A stretch of DNA of 64,000 nucleotides, taken from Sphingosinicella sp. YJ22. Lineage in GTDB: Bacteria; Pseudomonadota; Alphaproteobacteria; Sphingomonadales; Sphingomonadaceae. Made by a program: the position numbers and the translations under genes. Positions 17,304 through 25,437 of this stretch are shown here, in pieces (position 1 is the stretch's first letter; the number at the start of each line of letters is the position of its first letter). Location of the stretch: assembly GCF_011320075.1 (NCBI RefSeq), contig NZ_JAANPA010000006.1:1-64000 (forward strand). Direction: 5' to 3'. The notes beneath the pieces were generated by a model that saw nothing but the letters and a program-made list of their open reading frames with translations, made no database searches and had not been told where the DNA came from.

Positions 17304-17996
17304 TCAGAAGGCGGCGCGGCCCGAGCTTTCCGGCCAGTCGCCGTCGCCGTCCGCGGAGGGGAAGAATTCGCGGAAAGAGCGGGCTTCCTCGACGCAGCGG
17401 GCGAAGCTCGGACGGTCGAGCATTCGCTCGAGATAGGCGCCGAGCTTGGGGTAACGATCCGCGAACGGAGCCACCTTCTGCGCATAGAACAGCGCTGGCG
17501 CCGCGGCGCAGTCGGCGAGGGTGACGTCGGGCCCCGACAGATAGGTCTGGATGATTCGCTCCTCCAGGAAGCGGTAGCTCGTGTCGAGCAGAGCGCGGGC
17601 TTCCTCGACGCCGAACGGGTCGCGCTTGCCCTCGGGCCGGAGGCGGTCGCCGACGATCTTCTGCATCGGCGTCTGGATGTAATTGTCGATCACTCGGTCG
17701 AGCAGGTGGACCGCGCGTAGATGCCCCGGATCGATCGGAGTCATGCGCTTGCCGGAGGCGGACAGCGTGTCGAGATACTCGATGATCACGGTGCTTTCCG
17801 GCAGGGTCGCACCGGCATGGTCGTCGTTCAGCACCGGAAACTTGGCGTAGGGCCACACCGCCGCGAACTCGGCCTTGGAGCGCGGATCGCCGAGATCGAC
17901 GACATGGCGCTCATAGGGGAGGTCGCGCTCGTGGAGGGCGATCATCACCTTCTGACAATAAGACGAGAAGGGGTGGTAATAGAGGTGCAGGGTCAT
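17304..17996 (-). CDS. Glutathione S-transferase family protein
   Basis: 230 residues. The N-terminal thioredoxin-like domain (MTLHLYYHPFSSYCQKVMIA, then YAKFPVLNDDHAGATLPEST with cis-Pro and ES glutathione contact) is followed by an all-helical C-terminal domain (VTLADCAAAPALFYAQKV). The FSSYCQK segment gives a Ser/Cys-type active site. It detoxifies electrophiles or isomerises substrates using glutathione. It is convergent with the radical SAM gene (6 bp gap) and divergent from the UdgX gene, so it interrupts that pair. Confidence 0.88.
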   Translation of the reverse strand: MTLHLYYHPFSSYCQKVMIALHERDLPYERHVVDLGDPRSKAEFAAVWPYAKFPVLNDDHAGATLPESTVIIEYLDTLSASGKRMTPIDPGHLRAVHLLDRVIDNYIQTPMQKIVGDRLRPEGKRDPFGVEEARALLDTSYRFLEERIIQTYLSGPDVTLADCAAAPALFYAQKVAPFADRYPKLGAYLERMLDRPSFARCVEEARSFREFFPSADGDGDWPESSGRAAF

Positions 17997-18074
17997 TCCG
18001 CCCTCCTAACGTCATTCATGCGAAAGCGGTAATCCCGCTTCTGCCTTTTTCTCGCTTTGGCTAGGCTGCGCCTC

Positions 18075-19553
18075 ATGCACGCCGTCCTGCTTGCCGACGA
18101 GGATGATTTCGAGGGCTGGCGGGATGCCGCGCGGGGGCTGGCGGTCGCCGGCGTGCCGCCGCGCGAGGTGACGTGGCAGGTCGGCCAGGGCGGAGGCGAC
18201 CTGTTCGGCGACGAGGCGCCGCCGCCGGCCGCGGACGGGCCGGCCTTCGCGGTGCCGCGGGCGTTCCTGACCCTGGCGCAATCGGTGATCTGCCATTCCG
18301 ATCCCGAGCGCTTCGCCTTGCTCTACACCCTGCTGTGCCGGATCCGATCGAACCCGCAGGCGATGGAGGACGGCGCCGACCCGCTCGTCCAGAGGCTGGA
18401 ACGGATGGCCAAGGAAGTGCGGCGCGACATGCACAAGATGCACGCCTTCCTGCGCTTCCGCGAAGTGCCCGAGCCGGACGGCGGAGAAACTGGCGGCCCG
18501 GACGGCGCCGAGCGCTTCGTGGCCTGGTTCGAGCCGGACCATCATATCGTCCGCGCCACCGCCGGCTTCTTCGTCCGCCGCTTCGCCGGCATGCGCTGGT
18601 CGATCCTCACGCCGGAGCTGTCGATCCATTGGGACGGCGAGCGGCTCACCGAGAGCCCCGGCGCGGCGCGCACGGACGCGCCGTCGGGCGACCCGGTCGA
18701 GGAGACGTGGAAGACCTATTATTCCAGCATCTTCAATCCCGCGCGGCTCAAGGTCGGCGCGATGCTCAAGGAGATGCCGAAGAAATATTGGAAAAACATG
18801 CCGGAGACCGCGTTGGTCGCTCCGTTGATCGCGGGTGCTCAAGGACGCGAGGCGGCGATGGTCGAGGCATCGAAGCGCAAGCTGAGCGAGGCGGAGGTCG
18901 AGGGCTTGGCGACCGCCGACAAGGCCGAGCGTCGGCTTCAGCCCGGCGGCAATGCGCTTGCGGCGTGGGAAGCGATTCTCGCCGACGCCAAGGCGTGCAC
19001 GCGCTGTCATCTCTACAAGCACGCGACCCAGACCGTGTTCGGCGAGGGGCCGCTCGACGCCCGCATCATGTTCGTCGGCGAGCAGCCGGGCGACCAGGAG
19101 GATCTGGCGGGACGGCCGTTCGTCGGGCCGGCGGGGCAGCTGTTCGACCGGGCGCTCGGCGAGGCAGGGGTCGACCGCGCCCAGACCTACGTCACCAATG
19201 CGGTCAAGCATTTCAAGTTCGAGCGGCGCGGCAAGCGCCGGATCCACAGCAAGCCCGAGGCGCCGGAGATCGAGGCGTGCCGCTGGTGGATCGAGCAGGA
19301 GCGCACCCTGATCCGCCCGCCGGTCACCGTCGCGCTCGGCGCCACCGCGGCGCGAAGCCTGTTCGGCCGGGTGATGACAATCAGTCGAGTCCGCGGCCAG
19401 GCTCTGGAGCTCCCCGACGGCGGCGAGGCCTGGGTGACCGTCCACCCCAGCTTCCTGCTGCGCCTCCCGGACCCCGACAAGAAGCGGGAGGAATATGCCC
19501 GCTTTGTCGAGGATCTGGCGCGCATCGGCGAACGGGCGAAGGCGCTCGCTTGA
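18075..19553 (+). CDS. UdgX-type uracil-DNA glycosylase fused to DUF4130 domain
   Basis: 492 residues. The N-terminal half (about 1-235) is a DUF4130/TIGR03915-like domain (HSDPERFALLYTLLCRIRSN, then MHKMHAFLRFREV and DHHIVRATAGFFVRRF). The C-terminal half (about 285-485) is a family-4-like uracil-DNA glycosylase with iron-sulfur cysteines (CTRCHLYKHAT), motif 1 GEQPGDQEDLAGRPFVGPAG and motif 2 VTVHPSFLLR. It also has the UdgX hallmark KRRIHSKP, whose His covalently traps the uracil-site sugar. It therefore likely excises uracil and stays cross-linked to DNA. Partner of the radical SAM gene at 16053. ATG at 18075 chosen over an upstream TTG. Confidence 0.93.
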   Translation: MHAVLLADEDDFEGWRDAARGLAVAGVPPREVTWQVGQGGGDLFGDEAPPPAADGPAFAVPRAFLTLAQSVICHSDPERFALLYTLLCRIRSNPQAMEDGADPLVQRLERMAKEVRRDMHKMHAFLRFREVPEPDGGETGGPDGAERFVAWFEPDHHIVRATAGFFVRRFAGMRWSILTPELSIHWDGERLTESPGAARTDAPSGDPVEETWKTYYSSIFNPARLKVGAMLKEMPKKYWKNMPETALVAPLIAGAQGREAAMVEASKRKLSEAEVEGLATADKAERRLQPGGNALAAWEAILADAKACTRCHLYKHATQTVFGEGPLDARIMFVGEQPGDQEDLAGRPFVGPAGQLFDRALGEAGVDRAQTYVTNAVKHFKFERRGKRRIHSKPEAPEIEACRWWIEQERTLIRPPVTVALGATAARSLFGRVMTISRVRGQALELPDGGEAWVTVHPSFLLRLPDPDKKREEYARFVEDLARIGERAKALA

Positions 19554-19556
19554 CGG

Positions 19557-20180
19557 TTATTCGTCCGACGCCACGCCCGGATATTGCCGCTCCTTGAGCA
19601 TCCCGGCGAGATGTGCCGTGTTCGACGCGACCATGGCGGCGGTGCTGCTCACCTTCTCCGGAATCTGCGGCAGGTCCTGGAAGTCGGTCTTGCCCATCGC
19701 TTCGCCGACCCAGTAGCAGACCGCGCCCGCGGGCAGCGTCCAGCCCATGTCGTTCAGGGCCTGGAACAGCTCGGCGCTGACATGGTGGGCGCCGTCCTCG
19801 TTGCCGACCACCGCCACGACCGCGACCTTGCCGTAGCTCGGCATCCGGCCCTTCTCGTCGGTCTCGGAAAGGAAAGCGTCCATCCGCTCGGTGACGCGCT
19901 TGGCGATGCTCGACGGCTGGCCGAGCCAGATCGGGGTGCCGAAGATGAGGATGTCCGCGGCGAGGATCCGGCGGCGAAGCTCCGGCCAGTCGTCGCCCTC
20001 GCCCTCGTCCGACGTGACGCCTGGCTTCACGTTGTAGTCGGCGACGCGGATCGTGCCGGCGAAGTCCACGTCCTTTTTCTTCAGCTCGGAGACGAGAAGG
20101 CCGATCATCTTGTCGGTCGACGAGCTTTCGCCGTCCGACGCCTTGAGGGTGCAATTGAGGGCGATCGCCGTCAGCGCCAC
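19557..20180 (-). CDS. Flavodoxin-like NAD(P)H-dependent FMN reductase
   Basis: 207 residues. The flavodoxin-like fold begins MALTAIALNCTLKASDGESS, with ILAADILIFGTPIWLGQPSS as the flavin-side loop and KVAVVAVVGNEDGAHHVSAEL. It resembles NADPH-dependent FMN reductases and flavodoxin family proteins, so quinone or flavin reduction is likely. It is convergent with udgX (3 bp gap) and 60 bp downstream of the MDR oxidoreductase gene. Confidence 0.82.
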   Translation of the reverse strand: MALTAIALNCTLKASDGESSSTDKMIGLLVSELKKKDVDFAGTIRVADYNVKPGVTSDEGEGDDWPELRRRILAADILIFGTPIWLGQPSSIAKRVTERMDAFLSETDEKGRMPSYGKVAVVAVVGNEDGAHHVSAELFQALNDMGWTLPAGAVCYWVGEAMGKTDFQDLPQIPEKVSSTAAMVASNTAHLAGMLKERQYPGVASDE

Positions 20181-20240
20181 GTCCCGCTCCTTTGCTTGGG
20201 TGGATGCAGGTAAAGGCGCGGGCGAGCGCGGAAGTTCCGC

Positions 20241-21245
20241 CTAGAGCCGGACCAGCATCTTGCCCGTGTTGCTGCCGGTGAACAGGCCGATGAAGGCGTC
20301 GGGCATGGCGTCGAGGCCGTCATGCACGGTCTCGCGCGAAGCGATCGTCCCGCTCGCGACCCACGGACCCATCTCGGCGTAGAACTCGCCCATCCGGCCG
20401 AGATAGTCCGGAAACAGGAAGCCGCGGATGGTGATCCGGGCGGCGATGATCCGGGCGATGTAGCGCAGGCACATCGGCTCGGTGCTGTTGTAGCCCTCGA
20501 TCAGGCCGCAAATGGCGAATCGGGCGCGGCTTCGCGCGGTTGCAAGAGCGGCGTCGAGATGGTCGCCGCCGACATTGTCGAAATAGACGTCGATGCCGCT
20601 CTGGCCGATCTCCTTGAGGGCGGCGGCAAGGCCCTTGAGCACCGGGCCGGCCTTGTAGTCGATCACCGCGTCGGCGCCGAGCTCCTTCACCCAGGCGCAT
20701 TTGTCCGGGCCGCCGGCCGAGCCGATCACGATCATGCCCTTGGCCTTGGCGATCTGGACCACGGCGGAGCCCACCGCGCCCGCGGCGGCGGAGACGAACA
20801 CGGTCTCGCCCTCTTTCGCCTCGGCGGCGTCGAGCAGGCCCCAATAAGCGGTTCCGCCGGTGAGGCCGAGATTGCCGAGCCATTGATGGTCGTCGACTCC
20901 GAGCGCGGGCAGCTTGTTGAACGCTGCCGCCGGCGCGGACGACACGTCGCGCCAGCCGAGCATGTGCTGGACGAGGTCGCCTTCCTTGAAGGCGTCGGAA
21001 CGGCTTTCGACGACTCGGCCGACCGCTCCGCCTTCCATCGGCTCGCCGAGCTGGAAGGGCGGAACGTAGCTCTTCACGTCGTTCATCCGCCCGCGCATGT
21101 AGGGATCGACGCTGAGCCACGCGTTGCGCACGCGCACCTCGCCGTCCTGGAGCGGGGCCAGTTGCTGCTCCCTCAGCTCGAAATCGGCGTGGGTCGGCAT
21201 GCCCTGCGGGCGCTGCTTCAGGGTCCAGGCGCGGGCGGTCGTCAT
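20241..21245 (-). CDS. MDR-superfamily NADP-dependent oxidoreductase (CurA/LTB4DH type)
   Basis: 334 residues without the catalytic zinc motif. Features are RNAWLSVDPYMRGRMNDVKSY, the cofactor loop VSAAAGAVGSAVVQIAKAKG (AAxGxxG) and DVYFDNVGGDHLDAAL. These are typical of leukotriene B4 12-hydroxydehydrogenase / curcumin reductase-like enzymes that reduce alpha,beta-unsaturated ketones or aldehydes with NADPH. ATG at 21245 gives the standard N-terminus (MTTARAWTLKQRPQGMP). A terminator lies upstream, so it is transcribed independently of the DUF2171 gene. Confidence 0.9.
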   Translation of the reverse strand: MTTARAWTLKQRPQGMPTHADFELREQQLAPLQDGEVRVRNAWLSVDPYMRGRMNDVKSYVPPFQLGEPMEGGAVGRVVESRSDAFKEGDLVQHMLGWRDVSSAPAAAFNKLPALGVDDHQWLGNLGLTGGTAYWGLLDAAEAKEGETVFVSAAAGAVGSAVVQIAKAKGMIVIGSAGGPDKCAWVKELGADAVIDYKAGPVLKGLAAALKEIGQSGIDVYFDNVGGDHLDAALATARSRARFAICGLIEGYNSTEPMCLRYIARIIAARITIRGFLFPDYLGRMGEFYAEMGPWVASGTIASRETVHDGLDAMPDAFIGLFTGSNTGKMLVRL

Positions 21246-21300
21246 GGTGGCTCCCCTCTCGGTGTCGGCAAGCGCCTTACTCGAACCGCCGCCCGCGCAC

Positions 21301-21336
21301 AAAAGAAAGGCCCGGCGCCTGATCGGGTGCCGGGCC
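21301..21336 (-). terminator. Intrinsic terminator after the DUF2171 gene
   Basis: On the reverse strand GGCCCGGCAC pairs with GCGCCGGGCC around CCGATCAG and is followed by TTTCTTTT. It lies about 50 bp after the DUF2171 stop and 56 bp before the next gene start. Confidence 0.85.
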
Positions 21337-21384
21337 AGTTCTCATGCGCTCAAGGGGAGGGGAGCGCGTGACATATCGTCCAGA

Positions 21385-22434
21385 CTATTTCTCGTCGCGA
21401 TAGGTTCCCGAGAAGCTCCGCCCGAGGACATCCGGACCCTCGCTGCCGCCGTCCTCGCGCTCGAACAGGGCGCGGTTCGCCTCCTCGTCGCGCCACGCCT
21501 GCATGGCCTCCTCGGAGCTCCTGTTCAGAACCACCTTGTCGTCGACCGAGTCGAGCCAGCCGCACGGGATCGAGTGATGGTGCCCGCCGGCCGACGGATC
21601 GCTCTTGGTCAGGACGATCCGCCCGTCGCGGACCTTGTCGACGGTGCCGACATGCTGGCCGTCGGAGCCGACCACCTCCATGTGCTCGGTCACCCGGCCC
21701 ATATGCTGGCGCTGCTGGCCGCGCCGCTCGCGCCACGCGCCGAACTCGCTTTCGAAGCGCGAGGCATTTTCCTGACGATATTCGTCATAGTCGCGGTCGA
21801 GGCTCTCGATCTGGCGGTTGCGCCATTCGTGGTAATGCGGGTCGAACTCCGATTGGCCGCGCTGCTGGCCATAGCGGCCCTGCTCGCGCTCATGCTGGTC
21901 GAGGATGGCTCGGGCGCGCGACGAGCTCCCGGTGCCAGGGCCGCCCGTCAGCGTCTGCTGCGCCATGCCGTAGGGCGAAGCGACCGGATGGGCGCCGTGG
22001 GTGCCGACATGGCCGGGGTCCTGGCGGTCGAAGCGCGGTCCGCCGAATTCGGGGTCGAAGCCCGGGCCGGCCATGCCGCTGGCGCCGAAAGTTCCTTCAT
22101 AGCCGCCGCTGCCGCCGCCTTCGCCATAATAGCCGATGCCCTGGTCGACGCCGCCATAGCCGCGGTCGGGATCGGCAAAGCGGTTGTCGCTGTGGCTCCG
22201 TGCCTGGCCCTGATCGGAATAGCGGGCGGTCCGGCGATAGTCGCCGCGCGATTCGAAGCCGCCGCCCCAGCGCTGCTGGCCGCGGTCGCCGCCGCGATAA
22301 TAATCGACATGGGAGCCGGGCGAGCGGTCATGGGGATCGCGGCCGAAGCCGCGGTCGCGCTCGCGCTCGCTTCGCCATGGCGAGCCGGCGGCGCGGTCCC
22401 GGTCGTCGCCGCCGTAGCGATCGTCATTGCCCAT
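21385..22434 (-). CDS. DUF2171 protein with long disordered N-terminus
   Basis: 349 residues. About 230 residues of low-complexity sequence rich in Gly, Asp, Arg, Tyr and Gln (MGNDDRYGGDDRDRAAGSPW and onward, repeated RYG/GGY patterns) precede a small PRC-barrel-like DUF2171 domain (MEVVGSDGQHVGTVDKVRDG, then LTKSDPSAGGHHHSIPCGWL). DUF2171 proteins are widespread in sphingomonads and often stress-linked; the biochemical role is unknown. The N-terminus resembles phase-separating Gly/Arg/Tyr-rich regions. Start ATG at 22434 has AAGGAGAG upstream. Confidence 0.8.
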   Translation of the reverse strand: MGNDDRYGGDDRDRAAGSPWRSERERDRGFGRDPHDRSPGSHVDYYRGGDRGQQRWGGGFESRGDYRRTARYSDQGQARSHSDNRFADPDRGYGGVDQGIGYYGEGGGSGGYEGTFGASGMAGPGFDPEFGGPRFDRQDPGHVGTHGAHPVASPYGMAQQTLTGGPGTGSSSRARAILDQHEREQGRYGQQRGQSEFDPHYHEWRNRQIESLDRDYDEYRQENASRFESEFGAWRERRGQQRQHMGRVTEHMEVVGSDGQHVGTVDKVRDGRIVLTKSDPSAGGHHHSIPCGWLDSVDDKVVLNRSSEEAMQAWRDEEANRALFEREDGGSEGPDVLGRSFSGTYRDEK

Positions 22435-22722
22435 GGCTTCTCTCCTTGCTGCGATGTGCCGGGGCGCCGGTGAAGCGCGTCGCAGGAGAAACGACTCCAG
22501 GGGGGTGCCGTTCCGCCGCGGCGGGCGGAACGTGGCGGCGCGGCGCCGGCCCGAATTCGCGCCGGGCCTCGGGTCTTTCGCGGGCGGGACCGGGCTGTTC
22601 CGGCAGGGGCGGGCCAGGCGCGAAAACAAGCTCAGGACAGGCATTGCAAGGCGGCCAAGCCGTCGCTATCTGGGGCGCCTTCGCGCGGCGGGCAGCCCAT
22701 GCCCCGCCGGATGAAAAGGCGC

Positions 22723-22798
22723 GGGGCTGTAGCTCAGATGGGAGAGCGCTGCAATCGCACTGCAGAGGTCAGGGGTTCGATTCCCCTCAGCTCCACCA
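22723..22798 (+). tRNA. tRNA-Ala(CGC)
   Basis: 76-nt cloverleaf. Acceptor GGGGCTG pairs with CAGCTCC including the G3-U70 wobble that marks alanine tRNAs. The D arm is GCTCAGATGGGAGAGC, and anticodon stem CTGCA/TGCAG encloses ATCGCAC (anticodon CGC). The T arm is AGGGG-TTCGATT-CCCCT and the 3' ACCA is encoded. It is the apparent integration site of the region to its right, because its 3' half is repeated at 59844. Confidence 0.97.
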
Positions 22799-22802
22799 GC
22801 CT
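22750..22802 (+). repeat. Left attachment repeat (tRNA-Ala 3' half)
   Basis: The stretch from the anticodon stem (TGCAATCGCACTGCAGAGGT) through CCA and the following GCCT is repeated at 59844-59896 with two substitutions (a/g before GGGGTTC, c/a before AGCTCC). This is the expected signature of integration into the 3' end of a tRNA gene; this copy belongs to the intact tRNA. Confidence 0.8.
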
Positions 22803-22869
22803 TTCTCAAAATGTAATCAACCACTTGATCGACGCGTTGCGCCCGCGAAGGCTCTTCCTCAGGCTTGCT

Positions 22870-22890
22870 GGTATCGCTCTGGTATCGCAA
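22870..22890 (+). repeat. Tandem GGTATCGC pair, left candidate integrase arm site
   Basis: GGTATCGC-N3-GGTATCGC-AA: two copies of an octamer 11 bp apart (one helical turn), 72 bp inside the left end. The same 21-bp element with one mismatch lies at 59746-59766, 78 bp inside the right end and in the same orientation. The reverse strand reads LRYQ-x-DT at both sites. No open gene was found between the tRNA and 23090. Confidence 0.65.
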
Positions 22891-23089
22891 TTCCGTTCCG
22901 GATCGGCACTTGAGCCGTGAGAGTGACAGCCGAAGGCGAGAAAACGACAGTCATTTTCGGGTCGAGTCTGACGGATTGCGGACAGGCGGCGGGCGAGCAG
23001 GACATCTTTGATGCGCGCATCACCCGCTCGCCTTGCGCCCTGAGCCTGTGCGGCTAGCGCTTCTGATCGATTGCGAGGTGATCACAAAA

Positions 23090-23593
23090 CTAGGTTAGGC
23101 CGCCCCGTTCACCTCCCGGCGGTCGGGGAACCGGCGGGGAATGGAGAGCGCCGATCATACAGGACGCCAGTGCTTGTCGGGGCGGCCGAGCGCTGGCCGT
23201 ATTCGCGCCGGTTGCGACGGCAAGATCGAGATCTACGCTCTGAGCGCGGTTCTGGTCGGAGCCAACGCATTCGACTCTCAGGGGCCCATTACCCGGTTCG
23301 GCGAACACAAACACGAGGTTGGGATTACGCGTAAGCCGGGCTGCGGTGGCGTAGCAGGTTGCGCGAATCACTACGCCGACTTGAGCGCAATTGGAGGCGT
23401 CCGGCGCCTCCCCCGGGGGAGCAGCGTCAAAATGACCGCCGCGTGCCATGTCGGCGATGAGGTCGCGGATTTTCTCGGCGGTGGCGGAATCTTCGGCGAC
23501 CACCACCGGAGCAACCGGGACCGGAGGCGGGACCGCCCCGGCGGCGCCTGCGTCCACCAGCATCATCGCGGCGAAAAGCACTTTACCTGGCAT
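23090..23593 (-). CDS. Hypothetical secreted protein
   Basis: 167 residues. A hydrophobic N-terminus (MPGKVLFAAMMLVDAGAAGA) resembles a signal peptide and is followed by PPPVPVAPVVVAEDSATAEK. Three cysteines in the body (SNCAQVG, RATCYATAARL and VECVGSD) could form disulfides in the periplasm. No family recognised. A second gene for a small secreted protein, also reverse, lies upstream. First gene-like object inside the putative island. Confidence 0.5.
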   Translation of the reverse strand: MPGKVLFAAMMLVDAGAAGAVPPPVPVAPVVVAEDSATAEKIRDLIADMARGGHFDAAPPGEAPDASNCAQVGVVIRATCYATAARLTRNPNLVFVFAEPGNGPLRVECVGSDQNRAQSVDLDLAVATGANTASARPPRQALASCMIGALHSPPVPRPPGGERGGLT

Positions 23594-23667
23594 CCATTCG
23601 ATCCTGTTCGCTTGTCTTCTTTGATCGATTTAAGCGCAATGGCATGGCAAGCCGGATCGGCTCGTTC

Positions 23668-24189
23668 CTAAAATTCGAAGCCGCGCAACGGCTTCCGACG
23701 GCAACGCCCGGTCCCTGAATAGCCGGATGGCATGTCCGGAAGGTCGATCACTCGCATCTCAAGCGACGGCAAGGCGACGTCGAAACCGATGCCCGAACCG
23801 TCGGCGAGAAATCGGTAGCGCGTGACGACCCGCTCGGCACTGAACGGTCCGGCCTGCGCGACGCTTGGGAAGCTGCCGAAGCGCCGCCCTGGAGTGCAAT
23901 AGGGACGCGCGTGCGCGCCGGGCCGGCTGAGCGAATCGTAGAGCCTTGCGACGTCGACGGCGCCACCGGCATTGCCGGCAGGCAGGTCATCGATGATGCA
24001 CGTCGTCAGTGCCGGCGTTTCGACGATGAACAGCACGTTATGACGGTCCGTACCGCTGACCCCGCCGGCTTGCAGTGTCAGGTCGAAGGTGCAGTGGTAG
24101 GCATCCACCGCGGCCTCGACAGGCGACGCTAGGCTCACGGTCGCTGAGGCCAGCGCTATTGAAAGTCTCTTCGCCGCTTTCGTCCTCAT
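23668..24189 (-). CDS. Hypothetical secreted protein
   Basis: 173 residues with a signal peptide (MRTKAAKRLSIALASATVSLASPVEA, cleavage near AAVDAYHC). The body has beta-strand character: HCTFDLTLQAGGVSGTDRHN, VLFIVETPALTTCIID and AERVVTRYRFLADGSGIGF. It has an even number of cysteines, consistent with an exported disulfide protein. Family not recognised. Start ATG chosen at the signal peptide. Confidence 0.55.
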   Translation of the reverse strand: MRTKAAKRLSIALASATVSLASPVEAAVDAYHCTFDLTLQAGGVSGTDRHNVLFIVETPALTTCIIDDLPAGNAGGAVDVARLYDSLSRPGAHARPYCTPGRRFGSFPSVAQAGPFSAERVVTRYRFLADGSGIGFDVALPSLEMRVIDLPDMPSGYSGTGRCRRKPLRGFEF

Positions 24190-24320
24190 ATTTGCCCCTC
24201 ACCCTGTTCGACCGCGACTACGGATACCTTATTCTCACGCGACCAATTCGTCTGCGCACACGGCGTTCACCCGCCTTCATCGAGGCTAGCACGCTCGTAG
24301 AACTTGTGAGAAGAGGTTAA

Positions 24321-24716
24321 ATGATGCGCTATAACATCGCCCTTGCATTGGTCCTCGTTGTGCTCGCGTACCCGTCCGATGCGACCGGCTGCCCGTCTCC
24401 CGCCGGAGTTGTGGCCATCATCCATGACGCGGCGCCCTCGCGTGTCCCCGAAGAGACTTTGGTTCTCGATGTCGTGTTCGAAGACGGCCCCGCGGTCCCG
24501 CGGGGGCTTGTCGAAGCCCGTATCAGGCGCGTCGTGCACGGCACGTTTTCGGGTCGGTCAGTGCTGGTCCGCGCTGATCGACCGACCAGCTGTCATTATC
24601 CATTCTCAAATGGACGCTCCGGCCTGATCGTCGGTCATCTGCGTGAGATGGACAGCACACAGGTGCTGCACCCGATCTATGTTCCTCGCCGGACGGGATT
24701 TCGGCTGCTCAGATAA
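24321..24716 (+). CDS. Hypothetical small secreted protein
   Basis: 131 residues (ATG at 24321, or the next codon ATG at 24324), with signal peptide MRYNIALALVLVVLAYPSDATG. Mature cysteines lie in GCPSPAG and TSCHYPF. The segment RRVVHGTFSGRSVLVRADRP, then SGLIVGHL, suggests a small beta domain. AAGAGGTTAA just upstream is a usable ribosome-binding site. Family not recognised; divergent from the previous gene. Confidence 0.55.
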   Translation: MMRYNIALALVLVVLAYPSDATGCPSPAGVVAIIHDAAPSRVPEETLVLDVVFEDGPAVPRGLVEARIRRVVHGTFSGRSVLVRADRPTSCHYPFSNGRSGLIVGHLREMDSTQVLHPIYVPRRTGFRLLR

Positions 24717-24931
24717 GGCGCTCGCCCACCTTCAGTACTAGCGAACTAGCCCCAGTGGTCCCATCGTGTCTCAGCAGGCGATGGGTCGCTGAGTTTACGC
24801 GCCCATAGCAGTGTTGAAGCTCGCGCGGGGTCCGGCTGCTCAAGGGGTCCTCGCGCACGTATTGGCAAGCGTCCGCCTTTCCGCTCCCGCGCCAGCAGAG
24901 CAAATCGCGTCGGCCTCGCGCCTTGCCTTGG
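24717..24931. other. Spacer without recognisable gene
   Basis: Short reading frames here on both strands lack signal peptides, family motifs and ribosome-binding sites. I see no strong hairpin or repeat. Confidence 0.4.
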
Positions 24932-25240
24932 CTACCGCTCGACGCGTGGGCTCGCACCTTCTCGAGCTCGTACCGCATGCCGCTGCCAAGGCCAGCAACC
25001 TTCAATTTCCGTCTCGAGCGAAAAGCTCAGGAGCGTGCGTATCACTACAATGATTCCGAGAAGACCCACGCTCTCCAACGTTAGCGGGGCCGTGATAGTC
25101 CCAATGATGTCGGCGCCAACGAGCAGTTCCAAGCCCAACAATATCCCGCGACCAAGGTTTGCACGATAGCGCTCGTAGGCATTCCGCCAATCCGAGCTGC
25201 GCCCCTCGCGCACGAACCAAAGAGTGGCGAGAATTACACC
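24932..25240 (-). pseudogene. DUF1622 membrane protein, N-terminally degraded
   Basis: The reverse frame reads SSDWRNAYERYRANLGRGIL, then LGLELLVGADIIGTI and LESVGLLGIIVVIRTLLSFSLETEIEG. This is the conserved core and C-terminus of DUF1622 membrane proteins. The expected first transmembrane helix before WRNAYERYR is missing: upstream residues are Arg-rich (SWRRRRRKG) with no suitable start, although the frame is open to 25387. I interpret it as a remnant that lost or frameshifted its N-terminus; a short functional form cannot be excluded. Confidence 0.5.
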
Positions 25241-25437
25241 CTTTCGCCGACGTCGCCGCCAAGAGCGGACCGTCGGCTCCCGGCCAAAAGCGGACTTGCC
25301 GCGGGCCAGCTGAGTTGGCGTGTCACGAGCGGGGCAGTGAGATCTTCCACCTCTGAGTGCCCACTTTTGTCGTCTGTGGGGCATCATTTTCCGGGTCGAA
25401 GCACCGCCGGCGACGCCGAAAAACCAGCCTGACGCCC

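Noticed and set aside
22666-22890. Reverse 74-codon frame across the tRNA
   Set aside because: Produces the familiar translated-tRNA artefact; no ribosome-binding site or family.
22799-23089. Integrase gene next to the tRNA
   Set aside because: Looked for tyrosine recombinase motifs (R-H-x-x-R, Y) on both strands inside both ends and found none.
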